This document shows positions 23,640 through 35,500 of a stretch of 64,000 nucleotides of DNA, piece by piece. Where the stretch lies: NCBI GenBank assembly GCA_012934845.2, contig WNNJ02002197.1, positions 1-64,000 on the forward strand, written 5' to 3'. Both the position numbers and the translations under genes were made by a program. The DNA comes from Pomphorhynchus laevis (Eukaryota > Acanthocephala > Palaeacanthocephala > Echinorhynchida > Pomphorhynchidae). Positions within the stretch are counted from its first letter, which is position 1, and every line of letters begins with the position of its first letter. Under the pieces are notes generated by a model. That model saw only the letters and a list, made by a program, of their open reading frames with translations, had not been told where the DNA came from and ran no database searches.

Positions 23640-24560
23640 GATTGAAACTTTAAAGATGTTTTTAAAATATTTTCTTTCATAAGGCAGACAATGAACAGCT
23701 CCAATTGAATTAGATTGATACTTTAAGGGACGTTTGGTGTTTTTCAGATATTGTGTTTCAGAAGGCAGACAATGGGCAGCTTCAATTAATTGTGAGAGCA
23801 ACACTTTAATGGACGTTAAGCTTTTTTAAATATTGTATTTAAGAAGACAGACGATAAACAGCTTTAATTGATTGAATGATTATACTTTAGGTAGTTTATG
23901 TGTTTTATCAATATTGTACTTCAAAAGACAGACCATGAACATATCTAATTGAATGAAATATTAATACTTTAGGATACGTTAGATGTTTTTCAAGTATTGC
24001 AGGATTTAAGAAGGTAAATAATAAACAGCTTTAATTAATTGTAAGATGTCACTATAGGGTACGTTGTGTGTTTCTTCAAATATTGTATTTAAAAAGGCAG
24101 ATAATGAATATATCCAATTGACTAAACAAAATTGATAATTTAGGGTACGTTACATATTTTTCAAGAGTTCATGAAGAACTTTAATTGATTGAAATATTGA
24201 TACTTTAAGATACGTTAGGTGTATTTTCAAATATTGTGTTTTAAAAGGCAGACAATGAGCAGTTCCAATTAATTAAGAGTATCAAACTTTAGGGAGTTAA
24301 GTGTCCTTTTTATCAAATATTGCAATTCAGAAGGCAGATAATAAAGATATCCAATTGATTTAAATAATGATAATTAAAGGGACGTTATGCTTTTCAAATA
24401 TTGCAATTCAGAAGGCAGATAATGAACAGCTCCAATTGATTAAAATATCGATACTTTCAGATAATTTTTTTTCTTTAAATGTTGTCTTTTAAAAGGCAGA
24501 TAATGAATATTTTCAATTGATTAAAACAATGATACTTTAAGAAACATTAAGTTTTTTTAA
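23640..24560 (+). repeat. Degenerate tandem repeat, period about 81 bp, about 11 units
   Basis: The core AAGGCAGAYAATGAAC followed by AGCTCCAATTGATT recurs at about 23681, 23762, 23844, 23924, 24011, 24094, 24245, 24331, 24412 and 24493, with one shortened unit near 24167. Each unit also has TTCAAATATTG before the core and ATACTTTAGGGTACGTTA after it. Units differ at many positions, so the array is old. No common open frame runs through it. Confidence 0.85.
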
Positions 24561-24689
24561 ATAAAAAAAGAGTTATTAATCAAATACCTATTTTTGACTT
24601 TGTTACTTTATTTAGAAATAATGTAAATTTAATGGGATCTCAGTGTTTTGATAGCAAAAATATAAAATTTTGTAAATTTGATATATTTC

Positions 24690-24985
24690 TTTTATTATTA
24701 ATGTTTCAACAGCACATAAAAGTATGGCTTAATTGGTTGGTTCACTGCAGAAAAAAAGAAAATATAATAAAAGTATCACAAATATGGAAAAGCAGCTTTC
24801 CCCATGGCATCCTCCATCCGTAATTTCTTTTTGAATTCGTTGATATTGCTACTGGACACTGTTGACTCTTCAAGCCTATTCCACAGAGATACAACTCGCC
24901 GACCAAATTGGACAGCTCGTGATTTTCTTATTCTTTCACGTCGTAGTGTTAAACTATGGCCTCGAAGGATATATCTCTTGTCATA
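24690..24985 (-). mobile_element. CR1-like LINE B, 3'-tail fragment
   Basis: Near-identical to 26052-26335: the same C-terminal RT peptide region (WNRLEESTVSSSNINEFKKK-like, minus strand) and the same 3' end beginning TTATTATTAATGTTTCAA on the plus strand. It is strongly 5'-truncated, as is typical for LINE insertions. Its 5' edge lies at the inverted repeats at 25011-25069. Confidence 0.85.
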
Positions 24986-25010
24986 GAAGGGTAGATTTCT
25001 TATTAGTCGT

Positions 25011-25069
25011 AGAATAAGAATAATTTCTTATTCTTCAGGGGGTAGAAGAGATATATCTCTTCTACCCCC
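25011..25069. repeat. Two adjacent perfect inverted repeats
   Basis: AGAATAAGAA (25011-25020) and TTCTTATTCT (25025-25034) flank a 4-base loop. Right after, 25038-25069 is a perfect 32-bp palindrome with no spacer (GGGGGTAGAAGAGATA and its complement). They sit exactly at the seam between the LINE B tail and the RTE fragment. Confidence 0.95.
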
Positions 25070-25765
25070 AGAAGACTTGTCATTACGAAGTTTTTTAACA
25101 ACAGCAATGACCTCTTCCAAAGAGATAAGCTCTTCCGTTGGTTCAAAATTGTCTACTTCCACAAAAGGAGGTATATCCATAGGATATATAAGACTACTAA
25201 AATGCCCGTTCAAAACAACCAAGAATTTCATCAATGCCAGTCAGCATAGATCCTCTCTTGTCATAGACAGTTTGATGAGTTTCATGCTTTCCAACACACA
25301 GGTTTCTGATCGTCCTCCAGAACATCTTCGAAGCTAACCTATAATCAAGTTCTAAGTACTCTCTAAACTTCTCCCAAGCCACCTTCGTCGCTTCGGTAAC
25401 TGCTGGAGCTGAAGCTTATAAGCCAGCTTTTTTTGTTGGACAAACTCTCTAATTGTTGGTGTGCACCAAGCAGTTCGAGTATTTCCTCCGCGACAAGCAT
25501 CTAAGGCCTTCAAGCAACAACTTTTCACAGTTGCTTTGGCAAGCGAGGATCTGAACATCTCACATTCCTGGTCAATTCTCTTCACTTCTTCTGACAACCG
25601 AGAGAGGTCACCCGGATTTTGTCAGAAAGACGTTCTTTAACAGAAACAATGCTAGGCGCTCCCAGCACGCCCTCACACAACGTTTGGGTTTACCAGGCTT
25701 GTCTAGCATCCGAACCTGTCATCGAAGTTTACTAACTACAAGATAGTGATCGGTTGACATCACTA
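25070..25765 (-). mobile_element. RTE-like LINE, endonuclease end and linker, broken
   Basis: On the minus strand, from 25765 downward: an endonuclease-end motif DHYLVVSKLR, then WCTPTIREFVQQKKLAYKL (typical W.....V..KK..Y linker), then YRLASKMFWRTIRNL, and finally PTEELISLEEVIAVVKKLRN before it breaks off at the palindrome. This is the part of RTE ORF2 between endonuclease and RT fingers. The frames at 25352-25597, 25197-25382 and 25028-25234 overlap and shift. Confidence 0.65.
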
Positions 25766-25767
25766 TA

Positions 25768-26045
25768 TATATCGATGATACGTTTGCTATTTTCGATAAC
25801 ACAATTGATAAACAGGACATATTAAGAGCAATAAATTGTTTTGATGAAAATATTCAGTGGACAATAGAATTAGAATTAGATTATATAGATTACCATTTTT
25901 AGATATCGAGTTAGTAGAACATCAAATGATATTTTACTAACATCCGTTTATTATAAAAATTTAAATAATTTAAATATTGTTTCGTGGAATACCAATGTTC
26001 CAACATCTTAGAGAATATCTGCTGACAATTCTTTGTTTTTACGAA
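25768..26045 (+). mobile_element. Penelope-like element RT fragment
   Basis: Plus-strand reading begins YIDDTFAIFDN, continues through FDENIQWTIELELDY and DILLTSVYYKNLNN, and ends with SWNTNVPTS. The spacing YxDDxF...NIxFTxE...TSVYRKP...SNVP is that of Penelope-type reverse transcriptases after the catalytic box. It is a short broken fragment squeezed between the RTE piece and LINE B. Confidence 0.6.
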
Positions 26046-26620
26046 GTACGATGATTATTATTAATGTTTCAATAGCACATAAAAGCATGGCTTAATTGGT
26101 TTGTTCACGGCAGAAAAAAGAAAATATAATAAAAATATCACAAATACGGAAAAGCAGCTTTCCCATGGCATCCTCCATCCGTAATTTCTTTTTGAATTCG
26201 TTGATATTGCTACTGCACACTGTTGACTCTCCAAGCATATTCCACAGAGATACAACTCGCCGATCAAATTGGACAGCTCGTGATTTTATTATCCTTTCAT
26301 GTCGCAGGGTTAAACCATGGCCTCGGAGGATATTGGATGAGCGCAAATGAAGACAATCTAGAAGTGGATGATCCAAATCATTAAGAATTTGCCAGACCAT
26401 ACTCATATCGATGTACCGGCGGGTCCACGTGACAGTCTCAAGTCTAAGTGATTTTAATCGATCAGGGTACGACAAAAATTTCAGTTGCGGTGCTAGCTTG
26501 GTAGCTCTATGAAGTACCCTCTCTGAACTAATATGTTCTTTTGAATTTTGGGGATACACACGGCGCAGCATATAGAAGACGGCTCAACACATGAGCAAAG
26601 ATTAGCGGACGTAGGGCAAA

Positions 26621-27784
26621 TTAATTGAGTGCAATGAAAGTGCGTCGAAGTTGACCGATTATCCCCAACGCATTTGAACAAGCATGTTCAGTATGTGTGA
26701 CGGTACTCAAATGACTGTTTATCCACACTCCCAAGTCCTTATATTTGTTCACTCGATCTATATCACTGATTTGAAAGCTATAATTAGCTAAAGATTGAGC
26801 ATTTCCACCACAAACAGGTAAATGTTTGCATTTTGATATATTTACAATCAACCTATTGTGCAGAGCCCAATTTTCGACTTCATCGATATCCCGTTGCAGT
26901 TTAACTATATCATTGGGTAAACGAATTGCCCGCCAGATTTTCAAATCGTCTGCATATAAAAGCATCCGAGAATCAATAAATTCCGGGATATCGTTGATGT
27001 AGACACTAAATAACAATGGACCCAATACTGAACCTTGAGGCACCCCTATATTACATGGCCGCGAAGAAGAGTAAAAATTATCTACATGCACACAATAACT
27101 ACGATTGCTTAAAAACGATGCAATCCATCTAACAAGCAAAAATTGAATGCCAGTTTTCTCTAGTTTATTTAGGAGGAATCTATGGTCTACTCTGTCAAAT
27201 GCCTTAGAGAAATCGAAGAATATGATGTCAGTAGCAATGGATACGGCTTTATTAGCTGACCAATCAAGATGGGCTGCGAGTATATTAGTAAGTGTCGAAT
27301 AACCAGTATATTAATACGAGTATATAATAAGTGTCGAATAACCCTTACGGAAACCATGTTGCTCAGAAGCTATTACATTATTCTCACTATAAAACTTGAC
27401 CATGTAACCATGTATAATTCGCTCTAACATTCTACAACATAAGCAAGTAATACTTACTGGTCTGTAATTGTCTACTGAAGATCTATTACCATTTTTGAAG
27501 ATGGGGTGAATGATCGATTGTTTTCACTATTTTGGAAGAGTCGTATCAATAATAGATTGTCGAAATATGTTACAAAGTGGTGTATATATTGAGTCTGCTA
27601 TTCGACGAAGATATATCAAAGGTAACAAATCAGCACCTTTGGAGTTTGTCTCTTTAAGACGATGCAGTTCAGCTAAAACTTTCTCAGGAGTTATCAAATT
27701 AGCTATGTCTAAACTAGGATATGAAACACTAGCACCTCTTATCGTCTCACTGTTCTGGATAGGTTCAGAATGCTCGTTTGTAGT
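26621..27784 (-). pseudogene. LINE B ORF2, reverse transcriptase part
   Basis: RT of about 390 codons in shifted frames. The open piece 26621-27139 (172 codons) holds thumb-side motifs B to E, including YADD. Upstream, RT fingers and motif A are readable at about 27140-27780. A short tandem duplication of about 41 bp near 27277-27345 disturbs the frame. Confidence 0.75.
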
Positions 27785-29164
27785 CTATCCGTCTAAGTAA
27801 AAATGCCTTGAGAACATCTCAGCAAGGTCGTCTTCAATAACGCTATCAAAATATTGCCCAATTGTTTTATTAGCGTTCCTACTACTATTCACATATAGAA
27901 AGAGATCTTTGGGATCATGTCTACAACTATGAGCTAGACCATTTTCAAATAAATAGTGCTTATGTCGTTTTAAAGAATTGAAGAAATTTCTCGCCTGGTT
28001 ATAAACACCATATTCACAAAACCCACCCTTAAAGCATTTGAAATTAAAGTCACGAGCCTTCATCGCAGTAGCCAGCTCAGTATCAAACCAACGAGCGCTT
28101 TTCCAACTAGTCTTAGACTTCAAAAGTGAGAATTTTAACATTAGAGAATAAAGCGTCACGCGAAAATGATCCCAGGCCTCGTCAACTCCGACAACAGCCG
28201 GATCAGGCCAACTTACTCTATGCAGCTTTGATGTAATAACACCATAGTTCGCCTGAAAGACATTAATCTGACATTTGTACCAAGCATGATGAAACACCCT
28301 CATTTGTATATTTAGCAAAACTTTAACTACACAGTGATCAGACAAGCCAATAGGAGAATTATATTGGATACTACTGATTAATTGACTGTTTGTCGATAGG
28401 CAAAGATCAAGAATGGAAAAACTACAACTTGAAAAGCGAGTATGTACATCAACAAATTGAGCAAGACCACAATAAGTAAAACACTCCATAAGGTCACAAG
28501 ATTCACTATCACAAGTAGGAAGAACCGTATTCGAAGTCCATTCAACATCTGGCATATTCAGATCCCCAATTATCACAGTATCATAATCTCCTCGCGTATA
28601 CAACTCTATCTCTTCAATGAGTTTCTTAGATATTGCATTAGGAGCACGATACACAAGACCCAGTATGATGAGTGAGCTGTTATCAAACTTCACTTGACAC
28701 CACAAACTCTCAACTCTATCAATAGGCGACTTATTCAAAACACGCACCTTAACTTCGTCTCTCATAAAGAGAGCTACGCCACCACCCCTACCCCCTATTC
28801 GATCACTACGGAACAAATAATTACCTGGGATGGATACCTCAGCATCGGATACATCACAATTAAGCCAAGATTCTGTAATACTAACTATAATTGGATTAAC
28901 AGACTCGATCCTAAACTTTAGCTCATCGACTTTCTGTAACAAGCTCCGAACATTACAATAAAATATACTATGACTTTTATTCACACCAGTGTGAGTAGTA
29001 ATATCATCTCTAGCAATCTGACACACTTCAGATCCCAAATCAGCTAGGCATTTATATGCTATAAGACCTTGCCAAAACCCTCCACATTCATGAGAGGCGA
29101 TACATCTAGTGGGGACCAACTGATTCGAATGCGTCGCCTCACTACTTAAAAATTTTGCACACAT
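27785..29164 (-). CDS. LINE B ORF2, apurinic-type endonuclease part
   Basis: 459 codons. Endonuclease/exonuclease/phosphatase motifs in order: FYCNVRSLLQKVDELKFRI (N), SITESWL (catalytic E), RGGGVALFMRDEV, LGLVYRAPN, TVIIGDLNMPDVEW (D/N), ILDLCLS and GLSDHCVVKVLL (catalytic SDH). The linker toward RT follows, ending FSRHFYLDG at a stop. RT sequence resumes immediately after that stop on the same strand, so the stop is an inactivating change in a once continuous ORF2. Confidence 0.8.
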   Translation of the reverse strand: MCAKFLSSEATHSNQLVPTRCIASHECGGFWQGLIAYKCLADLGSEVCQIARDDITTHTGVNKSHSIFYCNVRSLLQKVDELKFRIESVNPIIVSITESWLNCDVSDAEVSIPGNYLFRSDRIGGRGGGVALFMRDEVKVRVLNKSPIDRVESLWCQVKFDNSSLIILGLVYRAPNAISKKLIEEIELYTRGDYDTVIIGDLNMPDVEWTSNTVLPTCDSESCDLMECFTYCGLAQFVDVHTRFSSCSFSILDLCLSTNSQLISSIQYNSPIGLSDHCVVKVLLNIQMRVFHHAWYKCQINVFQANYGVITSKLHRVSWPDPAVVGVDEAWDHFRVTLYSLMLKFSLLKSKTSWKSARWFDTELATAMKARDFNFKCFKGGFCEYGVYNQARNFFNSLKRHKHYLFENGLAHSCRHDPKDLFLYVNSSRNANKTIGQYFDSVIEDDLAEMFSRHFYLDG

Positions 29165-29274
29165 AGATTGCTCTCACCAAGTGCAACACGAGATGCAAGT
29201 TTTTTCTTAGCTTGAGACAATTTCTCCCTTTGAAGAGCGTCAAGATCTATTAAGAGACTAACATGGGATCCTTT

Positions 29275-29712
29275 TTAACGATATGAATTCCGAAGAATTA
29301 ACTCAGCATGTGACTGCTCTCTAAATACGGCCTTGAGTAAACGCAACCTATTACTAAGTGTATCACGCTTACCCAGTCGAAATAATGCAACGAGTTTAAC
29401 ACGTTTGACAATATCCACATTGCAAGAACCAAGTACCTGCGTCAATATAAATCTCACACTCTGGACGTCCTCGTTAAGACGTACTTGTGCGTTCTCAAAT
29501 AAAGATTCTCTTACATTGGCCAGAATAACAGATCTACATCGATCAGCGGTGTGTTTCCTATTATTACTAATTTGCAATTCGAGACTGTCACGTGACACTG
29601 CGGATAGTGTATGTTGACTTATCGTTGACGCTTGTTCCTTCTTTTTGACAGTCCCATTATCAGACATATGACCATAATTGGTCAAATCGTCTGACAGTAT
29701 TTGAATTTCCAA
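29275..29712 (-). CDS. LINE B ORF1 protein
   Basis: 145 codons. The C-terminal half (RSVILANVRESLFENAQVRL, then DVQSVRFILTQVLG, VKLVALFRLGKRDTLSNRL) matches the ORF1 piece of the plus-strand element at 33374-33622 (IFAYIPKF..., QHRLNDDLVKVRSVLSTVL, VVSQFRVGRK). The pattern is that of the CR1-type ORF1 C-terminal domain, an RNA/DNA-binding chaperone module by family knowledge. No zinc knuckle is visible in this part. It lies directly upstream of ORF2 with a short gap. Confidence 0.65.
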   Translation of the reverse strand: MEIQILSDDLTNYGHMSDNGTVKKKEQASTISQHTLSAVSRDSLELQISNNRKHTADRCRSVILANVRESLFENAQVRLNEDVQSVRFILTQVLGSCNVDIVKRVKLVALFRLGKRDTLSNRLRLLKAVFREQSHAELILRNSYR

Positions 29713-29725
29713 AATTGCTCATTTT

Positions 29726-31439
29726 AGATATGAGCTGAATCTTTTACTATAGAAAACACTTTAGGTCGTGCGAGTTTATTCAGACGATATAAGATACAAT
29801 GTTGGCACTTTCCATTTATATACAGATATCAAATAGGTTAGGCATTTCTGCCCATTTTTCGCTCAATGTTCGACAACGATAAGCAGCGAAAAAATACCAC
29901 AAACTCTCACTTATAAGGGTTCTTATGATTTTTTATAAATTTATAATAACGAAGTGAATGAGAAATCACTTTCTCTGTCCCTCTAAATTTATTAAAAATT
30001 CACTCACTTTTTTATTAGATTTATTATTAAAGTTTTTTTTAATTTTACGACTGTTGATGAGTTTAAAGTTGAAATTAGTTCGCTTTCAAGCCAAAAACTA
30101 AAATTATGAACAATTAATTAAATTTGAAGTGCAATCCGAATAATTTAAGGCTTTGATGTCTGTGGATTAAATATATCAGTGCTTTGGTTAAGCATGAAAA
30201 GAAAACCTGAGTACTACATGTTATTGAATGTTATGGTAAAATGATATAGATTACCAAGAGTATCGAAAAGAAAGGATTAAACAAATATTATAGGGGAACT
30301 TTATGTATTAGTGAAGATTGAAATAAGTAGATTAGGTTTGACAAGAGTTAAATAGAGTGGTTTATTTTTCTTCAAATCTGAAGAAAAATCAATTTCACAT
30401 TATGTGTTGATACTTTCAGCAGAAATATAAAGGCAAAATGCAGAGTGAAAATATCTAGATCAATAAAAATAGGAAGATAATTGACTCATTAATCGACACA
30501 ACACATAATTGACAAATATGTTAAAGAAGTTTAGATATGGTTAAAAATAAGTGAGATAACGGAATAAATTGAAAAAGTATCAATAAATTAGGATGAGCTA
30601 ATAATCCTAAGGATTGATCCTTAATATACATCCGTTGGATGATCTAACATTTAACTATTTTAGAAGGCATAGTAACAACAATGTAGAGAGAGTATGATTT
30701 TTATTACTGGGGGTACAGAAGAGTTCGGACAGTGAAATAGTGTGGATGATATTAAAACGCTTGACTGTATAAGGTAGTTGCAGTAAAAAATTGAAAGATT
30801 AATAATTAGAATTAAAATTACAGCGACTAGATTACAAAATGAAAGAACTGAGTCGTGTTTTCTCATTCTACACGGTCTTTCTGTAAAATATTAAATTAGC
30901 AAAACAAGCATAATACTTCACTATTTTATACTTTATTTAGATATTAAATTTGATATGATAACTGCTTAACTCGTTATTAAGAGTTTAATTATTTCGTTTT
31001 TGCGCTTTTGATTACCAATGCAGAAATTCAAATGGTCAAACGTTTGAGTATGTCTTGAGGTATGACTAATATTTACGGTAGACCGATTGTGAAACATAAA
31101 CTATTTACCTTTAAATTTTCATGTATTTGCTGAGAGATTATGTGTTCAAAGTTTACAATTTGTATAACTAAAGTAGTGGATGATATAGAATAGATATTTT
31201 CGAAAGTGGCCGTACTATCACGAATTCAAAGTAATTACGATATCTCCAAAACAACTAGACGAATTGAAAATATGACACAAGTAAGAACGCCATATTTTAC
31301 TTAGTTGAAACAGGATATCGGAAACTCTACCAAGGCCGATCTCAAAACCGGCTGATAAATGAGGAAGGATGGTGTCATGAAGAAAATCTGTAAAAATACC
31401 GCTCCAAACTCTTAATGTGACGAGTCAAAACCAAAAATC
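29726..31439. other. Intergenic stretch, no gene seen
   Basis: AT-rich. The frame at 30660-30866 (minus) is hydrophobic but matches nothing I know. No repeat stands out. Confidence 0.5.
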
Positions 31440-31615
31440 AAACTTGGATAGGGCTTTCTTCTGGAGCGAAGCGAAGCGATCCCGCTTGGTCACAAGAAGT
31501 CAAAGAAACATTAGGGGATAGAATACAATGGAAAAGACCCATTATGGCGTGCGACCCCGATAGGGATAAACTTGAAGAAAGAAGAATTTATAAATTGTTA
31601 TAAATTACAAATTGC
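31440..31615 (+). mobile_element. LINE ORF2 C-terminal scrap
   Basis: The plus-strand reading WSQEVKETLGDRIQWKRPIM followed by DPDRDKLEERR has the shape of the far end of RTE-type ORF2, with a stop shortly after. About 50 codons remain. Confidence 0.4.
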
Positions 31616-31689
31616 AAAAAAGAAAGTAGAATAATTAAAAATAAAATGATATCATATAAGCTTTAAAGACTTTAGAGATGCGATGAACG

Positions 31690-32560
31690 TAGTCTATTAA
31701 CATGATTCACTACCTCAAGCGATAGGCTATTCCGAGCAGATGCAACTCGTATAGAAAAATTTATGTTACGTTTTTTCTCCATTTTCGACGTCTTAGCATG
31801 AATATATGTCGACGTAATCTTGAGTATTCGCTAATTCTGAATCACTATCATTATGCATTGCACACAAAATTCTCATTAGGTTGTTTATTGTCCTGAGTGA
31901 GGATAATGACCGCACATTAAGACGACTTAATCGCTTTTCATATGTTAGATTATAGAGGGACAAACCCCGTTTAGACGAACGTCTTAATACATGTCCAAAT
32001 CGTAGCTCTTCCCCTTTAGCGGTATAAGATACTGTGGAGAAATAGTTTAAGACAGATGAACAAAAGTTATTGGACAATACATGAAATTTGTCAATCTTTA
32101 GTTTACAAAAACTCCTATGGATCATCCCAGAAATTCGGGTAGCTTTAGCACATATAGCCTCAGGATTTTTTTAGTACCAATATTATCAGACACCACCACT
32201 CCCAAATCGCGATATTAACTTACGAGGAGAATGATTTGTGAGTCAATCAAATATGTAGTTGACGGAAATTTGTTGCCTATATGCATGTGAGCACATTTCG
32301 CTATATTAATAACCAAACAATGTTCAACTGACTAAGCAGCTAATATATTAAAATTAGACTGTAAAATTTATCTGTCGCTATTACTAACTATACTATGATA
32401 TATATTTAGATCGTCAGCATGCATTAAAGCTTTTGATCGCATTAAGGACGAAAGCTCGTTGACATATAAATTGAATAAGATAGGTCCAAAAATATATCCT
32501 TGTGGTACCCCACTAGATATATGAATTTAATTCGATAAAATACCATTTACGCGAACTGCG
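31690..32560 (-). mobile_element. CR1-like LINE fragment (RT motif B to C-terminus)
   Basis: From 32525 downward on the minus strand: ISSGVPQGYIFGPILFNLYV, then a decayed YADD-like HADDLNIYHS, YRDLGVVVSDN, and an open C-terminal frame (31793-32125) containing RGLSLYNLTYEKRLSRLNVR. The 5' part is missing. It abuts the 5' end of the plus-strand element that starts near 32570. Confidence 0.7.
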
Positions 32561-32569
32561 GTGGTTCTA

Positions 32570-35500
32570 TTTTTATAAAAAAGATCGCAACGTTTGGACT
32601 CATGTCTCAATTCCAATCACAGATGATGATAGCATCCATAAACGGACTTTCCTCTGTGGCTTCTGCTGTGCTGCGCATGTTGGAAAGCTATTGATGAATA
32701 GTGACCAAAACGATGAGTATGTTCTAAAAGTTAGCGAAACAACCATACTATTATTATCATCAGTGAGTAAGCCGCCTCCACGGCCAACATTGACTTTCAA
32801 TACATCAAAAGACATCTCAAAAGAATCAGCCACTTCTGCAGTATCGGTAGCAAGCACTACTGACTGTTCAATGACATTTGTAACTGAGTTGCATGCTGAA
32901 CAGCTATCAAGATTTTTAGGCAGATGTTCTATTGCCAAGCAAACGACTATGTTCACTGACCATTGTGCCACAAAAAAAATAAAAAAAATAATAAATAAAG
33001 TGTAAGTTCCTCAGAATCTGTCGAGTTTCTCAACCATGATATTATTGGAAAACATGCCTTCATACGATTTCCTAATAAGGAGGATTCATCTACAAAATGT
33101 CCATCTGATATTAATCAGATCGACCTAGATACATCTGAACAACTCTGCATATCCCCAGCATTGCTTATGTGACGATCTCAGTGAGGATCTAATTACCACA
33201 ACATCCTCGAAAAAAACTTTGATGACAAAGTTTCTAAATCATTAGAGTCAACAAATATTTTACCTATTCGTCTGAGGAAGGACAGTGACGGGATAAACCC
33301 TGTTTGTGGATGTGGGTTAACAGCTATCAATAAAGATTTAATTACATCCAATCCGATTCAGGAGAGTTGCCCGATGCAGCACACCCAAACCTTTTCAAAA
33401 TTTGCGAAACGTCATAATCGCACTAGGGCAGTTATCTTTGCTTACATACCTAAGTTTTGTTCTGTGAACATTCAACATCGTCTGAATGATGATCTTGTGA
33501 AGGTACGCTCTGTTCTTTCAACAGTTCTTAAAGATTTATCTAATGAAATTATTTCTAAGATTAAAGTAGTCTCACAGTTTCGCGTGGGTAGAAAAAGTGA
33601 GGACGTCGTCCTAAACTATTAAAAGCCATTGTGAAAGATGAAGGATCAGTTAAAATTATTCTCCATAGTTCGTTTCGTTTTTCGGTAGCCAAGGCAGAAT
33701 ACTAAAAGATCTTGATGTTGAAGAGCACAAACGCCTGCGTAAAGCGAATGAACTTTTGAATATACTCATAAATAACAGAGACAAATTTGACAATACAAAA
33801 TTTTCAGGTTGGGCGACAGATAACTTGGATTCGCTGGGCCCCGCTAACAACGGGATCGGTCTGAATCACCCTGCGCAGTTTCTTCTTCACTAATGACATC
33901 AATGTATCATAGTAATACTTGTTTGGATAATATTATCGAGTACAAATCTCCCATACGGTATGCATTTAAGGGTATAGAATTGCCTACTAAACACACCATA
34001 TAATTCCACAGATTTTCATTGTTTGCTTCTTTACTCGAATGCGCGTAGTATTCTTTCTAAAATTTACGAATTAAGAGTCCGTGTCCAAGTGCAGATTCTT
34101 TGTTTGTTGCAATAACAGAGTCGTGATTAAAATCTGATGTTACCGATGGTGAGATCGAGTTATCTAATTACTTTTGTTATCGGGCTGACAGGTCCAATAG
34201 AAAGGGAGATGGAGTAATACTGCATGTACATTTTAGCGAAGTAATTACACTTCTCGACGTAAAATTTGATGATGGAGTTGAATCTTTGTGTGAGGGTATC
34301 ACTTTCAAATCGCCAACCGAATGTCATTGGTCTCATTTATCGTAGCCCATGCGCTAAGATCGGTTGCATTGTCAACGATTTTCATAAGTACGCTACTTCG
34401 CACGATTTGTTAGTTTTGGGAGATCTTAATATGCCTCATGTAGATTGGGAAATATACACACCCAGAGTAGGATGTGATAGTGGTTCATTGGAGTTACTCG
34501 ACTCTATCAACGTTTTAAGTATCACTCAACATGTGAGAGACTTCACTCGTTTCTGTGGAAATCAGCGATCTTTGTTAGATATTTGTCTGACCTCAAACGT
34601 ATGTTTTGTAGATCACGTCACTCACCTTGAACCTCTAGAATCATCACACCACTGTGTCCTTCTATTTGACTCATACTTCTCGCAAGGCCTTTCAACCCAC
34701 AGATCATTTCTAAATACTGTTCAATGTTTCAAGACGAATTATCAATTGGTCTGTGCCTTTCCGGTATATGTTGGCTGAATCTTTTTGTGGTTGGTGTTGA
34801 AACGCCATGGCAACAATTTGAGGCGATACTTTTAAATTTGCTCTTAAGTTTCTCGCCTAAGAAAGTTACGAAAGCTCGTTTACATTGTAAAACTTGATTT
34901 AATAGGCAACTCCGTCAAGCCTTGAAAGAAAAACATCTATCTTTTAAGAGTTTTAAGGATGGTAAAATTAACGGTGTTTCTTTCATTAAAGTAAGGAATC
35001 TATTTATGAATATAAAACATAATAAACGGCGTAGTTTCAAAGAAAGGATAACAAAGATGCTTTTCACAACCCTTGCCGCTTGTTCAAATACGCGAACTCA
35101 AAACATAGAGCGGGACATGATCGACTTGCATCGGACAGTGGGCATACCCTCGATGACGATGACGACATCGCTAATTGGTTTGATCAAAATTTTTTGATCT
35201 CATCAAATTCCCTCAAACAAGCCATCTTTTATCATCCCATATAAATCACTCACTGATGTCGTCAACATGTTTTCTATTGGGGATGTGCGGAGAGAGCTTA
35301 AGAACCTAAAATCATCAGGGTTTGTTTTTCCTGATTTATTGGCACCTGTATACTTAAAAATGCTAGCAGATTAAGTTTGCATCCCTTTATATTGGTAGTT
35401 TATTGCGCCACCTTTTCCGGTCATATACCCGCGATGTGGAAGTGCTCAATTGTAATACCACTGTTCAAAAAAAGCAATCGGACTTGTGTAGATAATTATA

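Larger units (their letters stand above)
26052..29725 (-). mobile_element. CR1-like LINE B, nearly full-length copy
   Basis: Minus-strand element of about 3.7 kb with ORF1 (29275-29712), an endonuclease part (27785-29164), RT (about 26600-27784) and C-terminal part (26092-26571). RT landmarks on the minus strand: [49 protein letters not shown] and NKYKDLGVWI. A 3' tail of the type TTGAAACATTAATAATAA ends it at 26052. A few stops and shifts break ORF2. Confidence 0.85.

Noticed and set aside
23640-24560. CRISPR array
   Set aside because: Unit length, graded divergence over the whole unit and the eukaryotic context fit a tandem repeat, not identical repeats with unique spacers; no cas genes.
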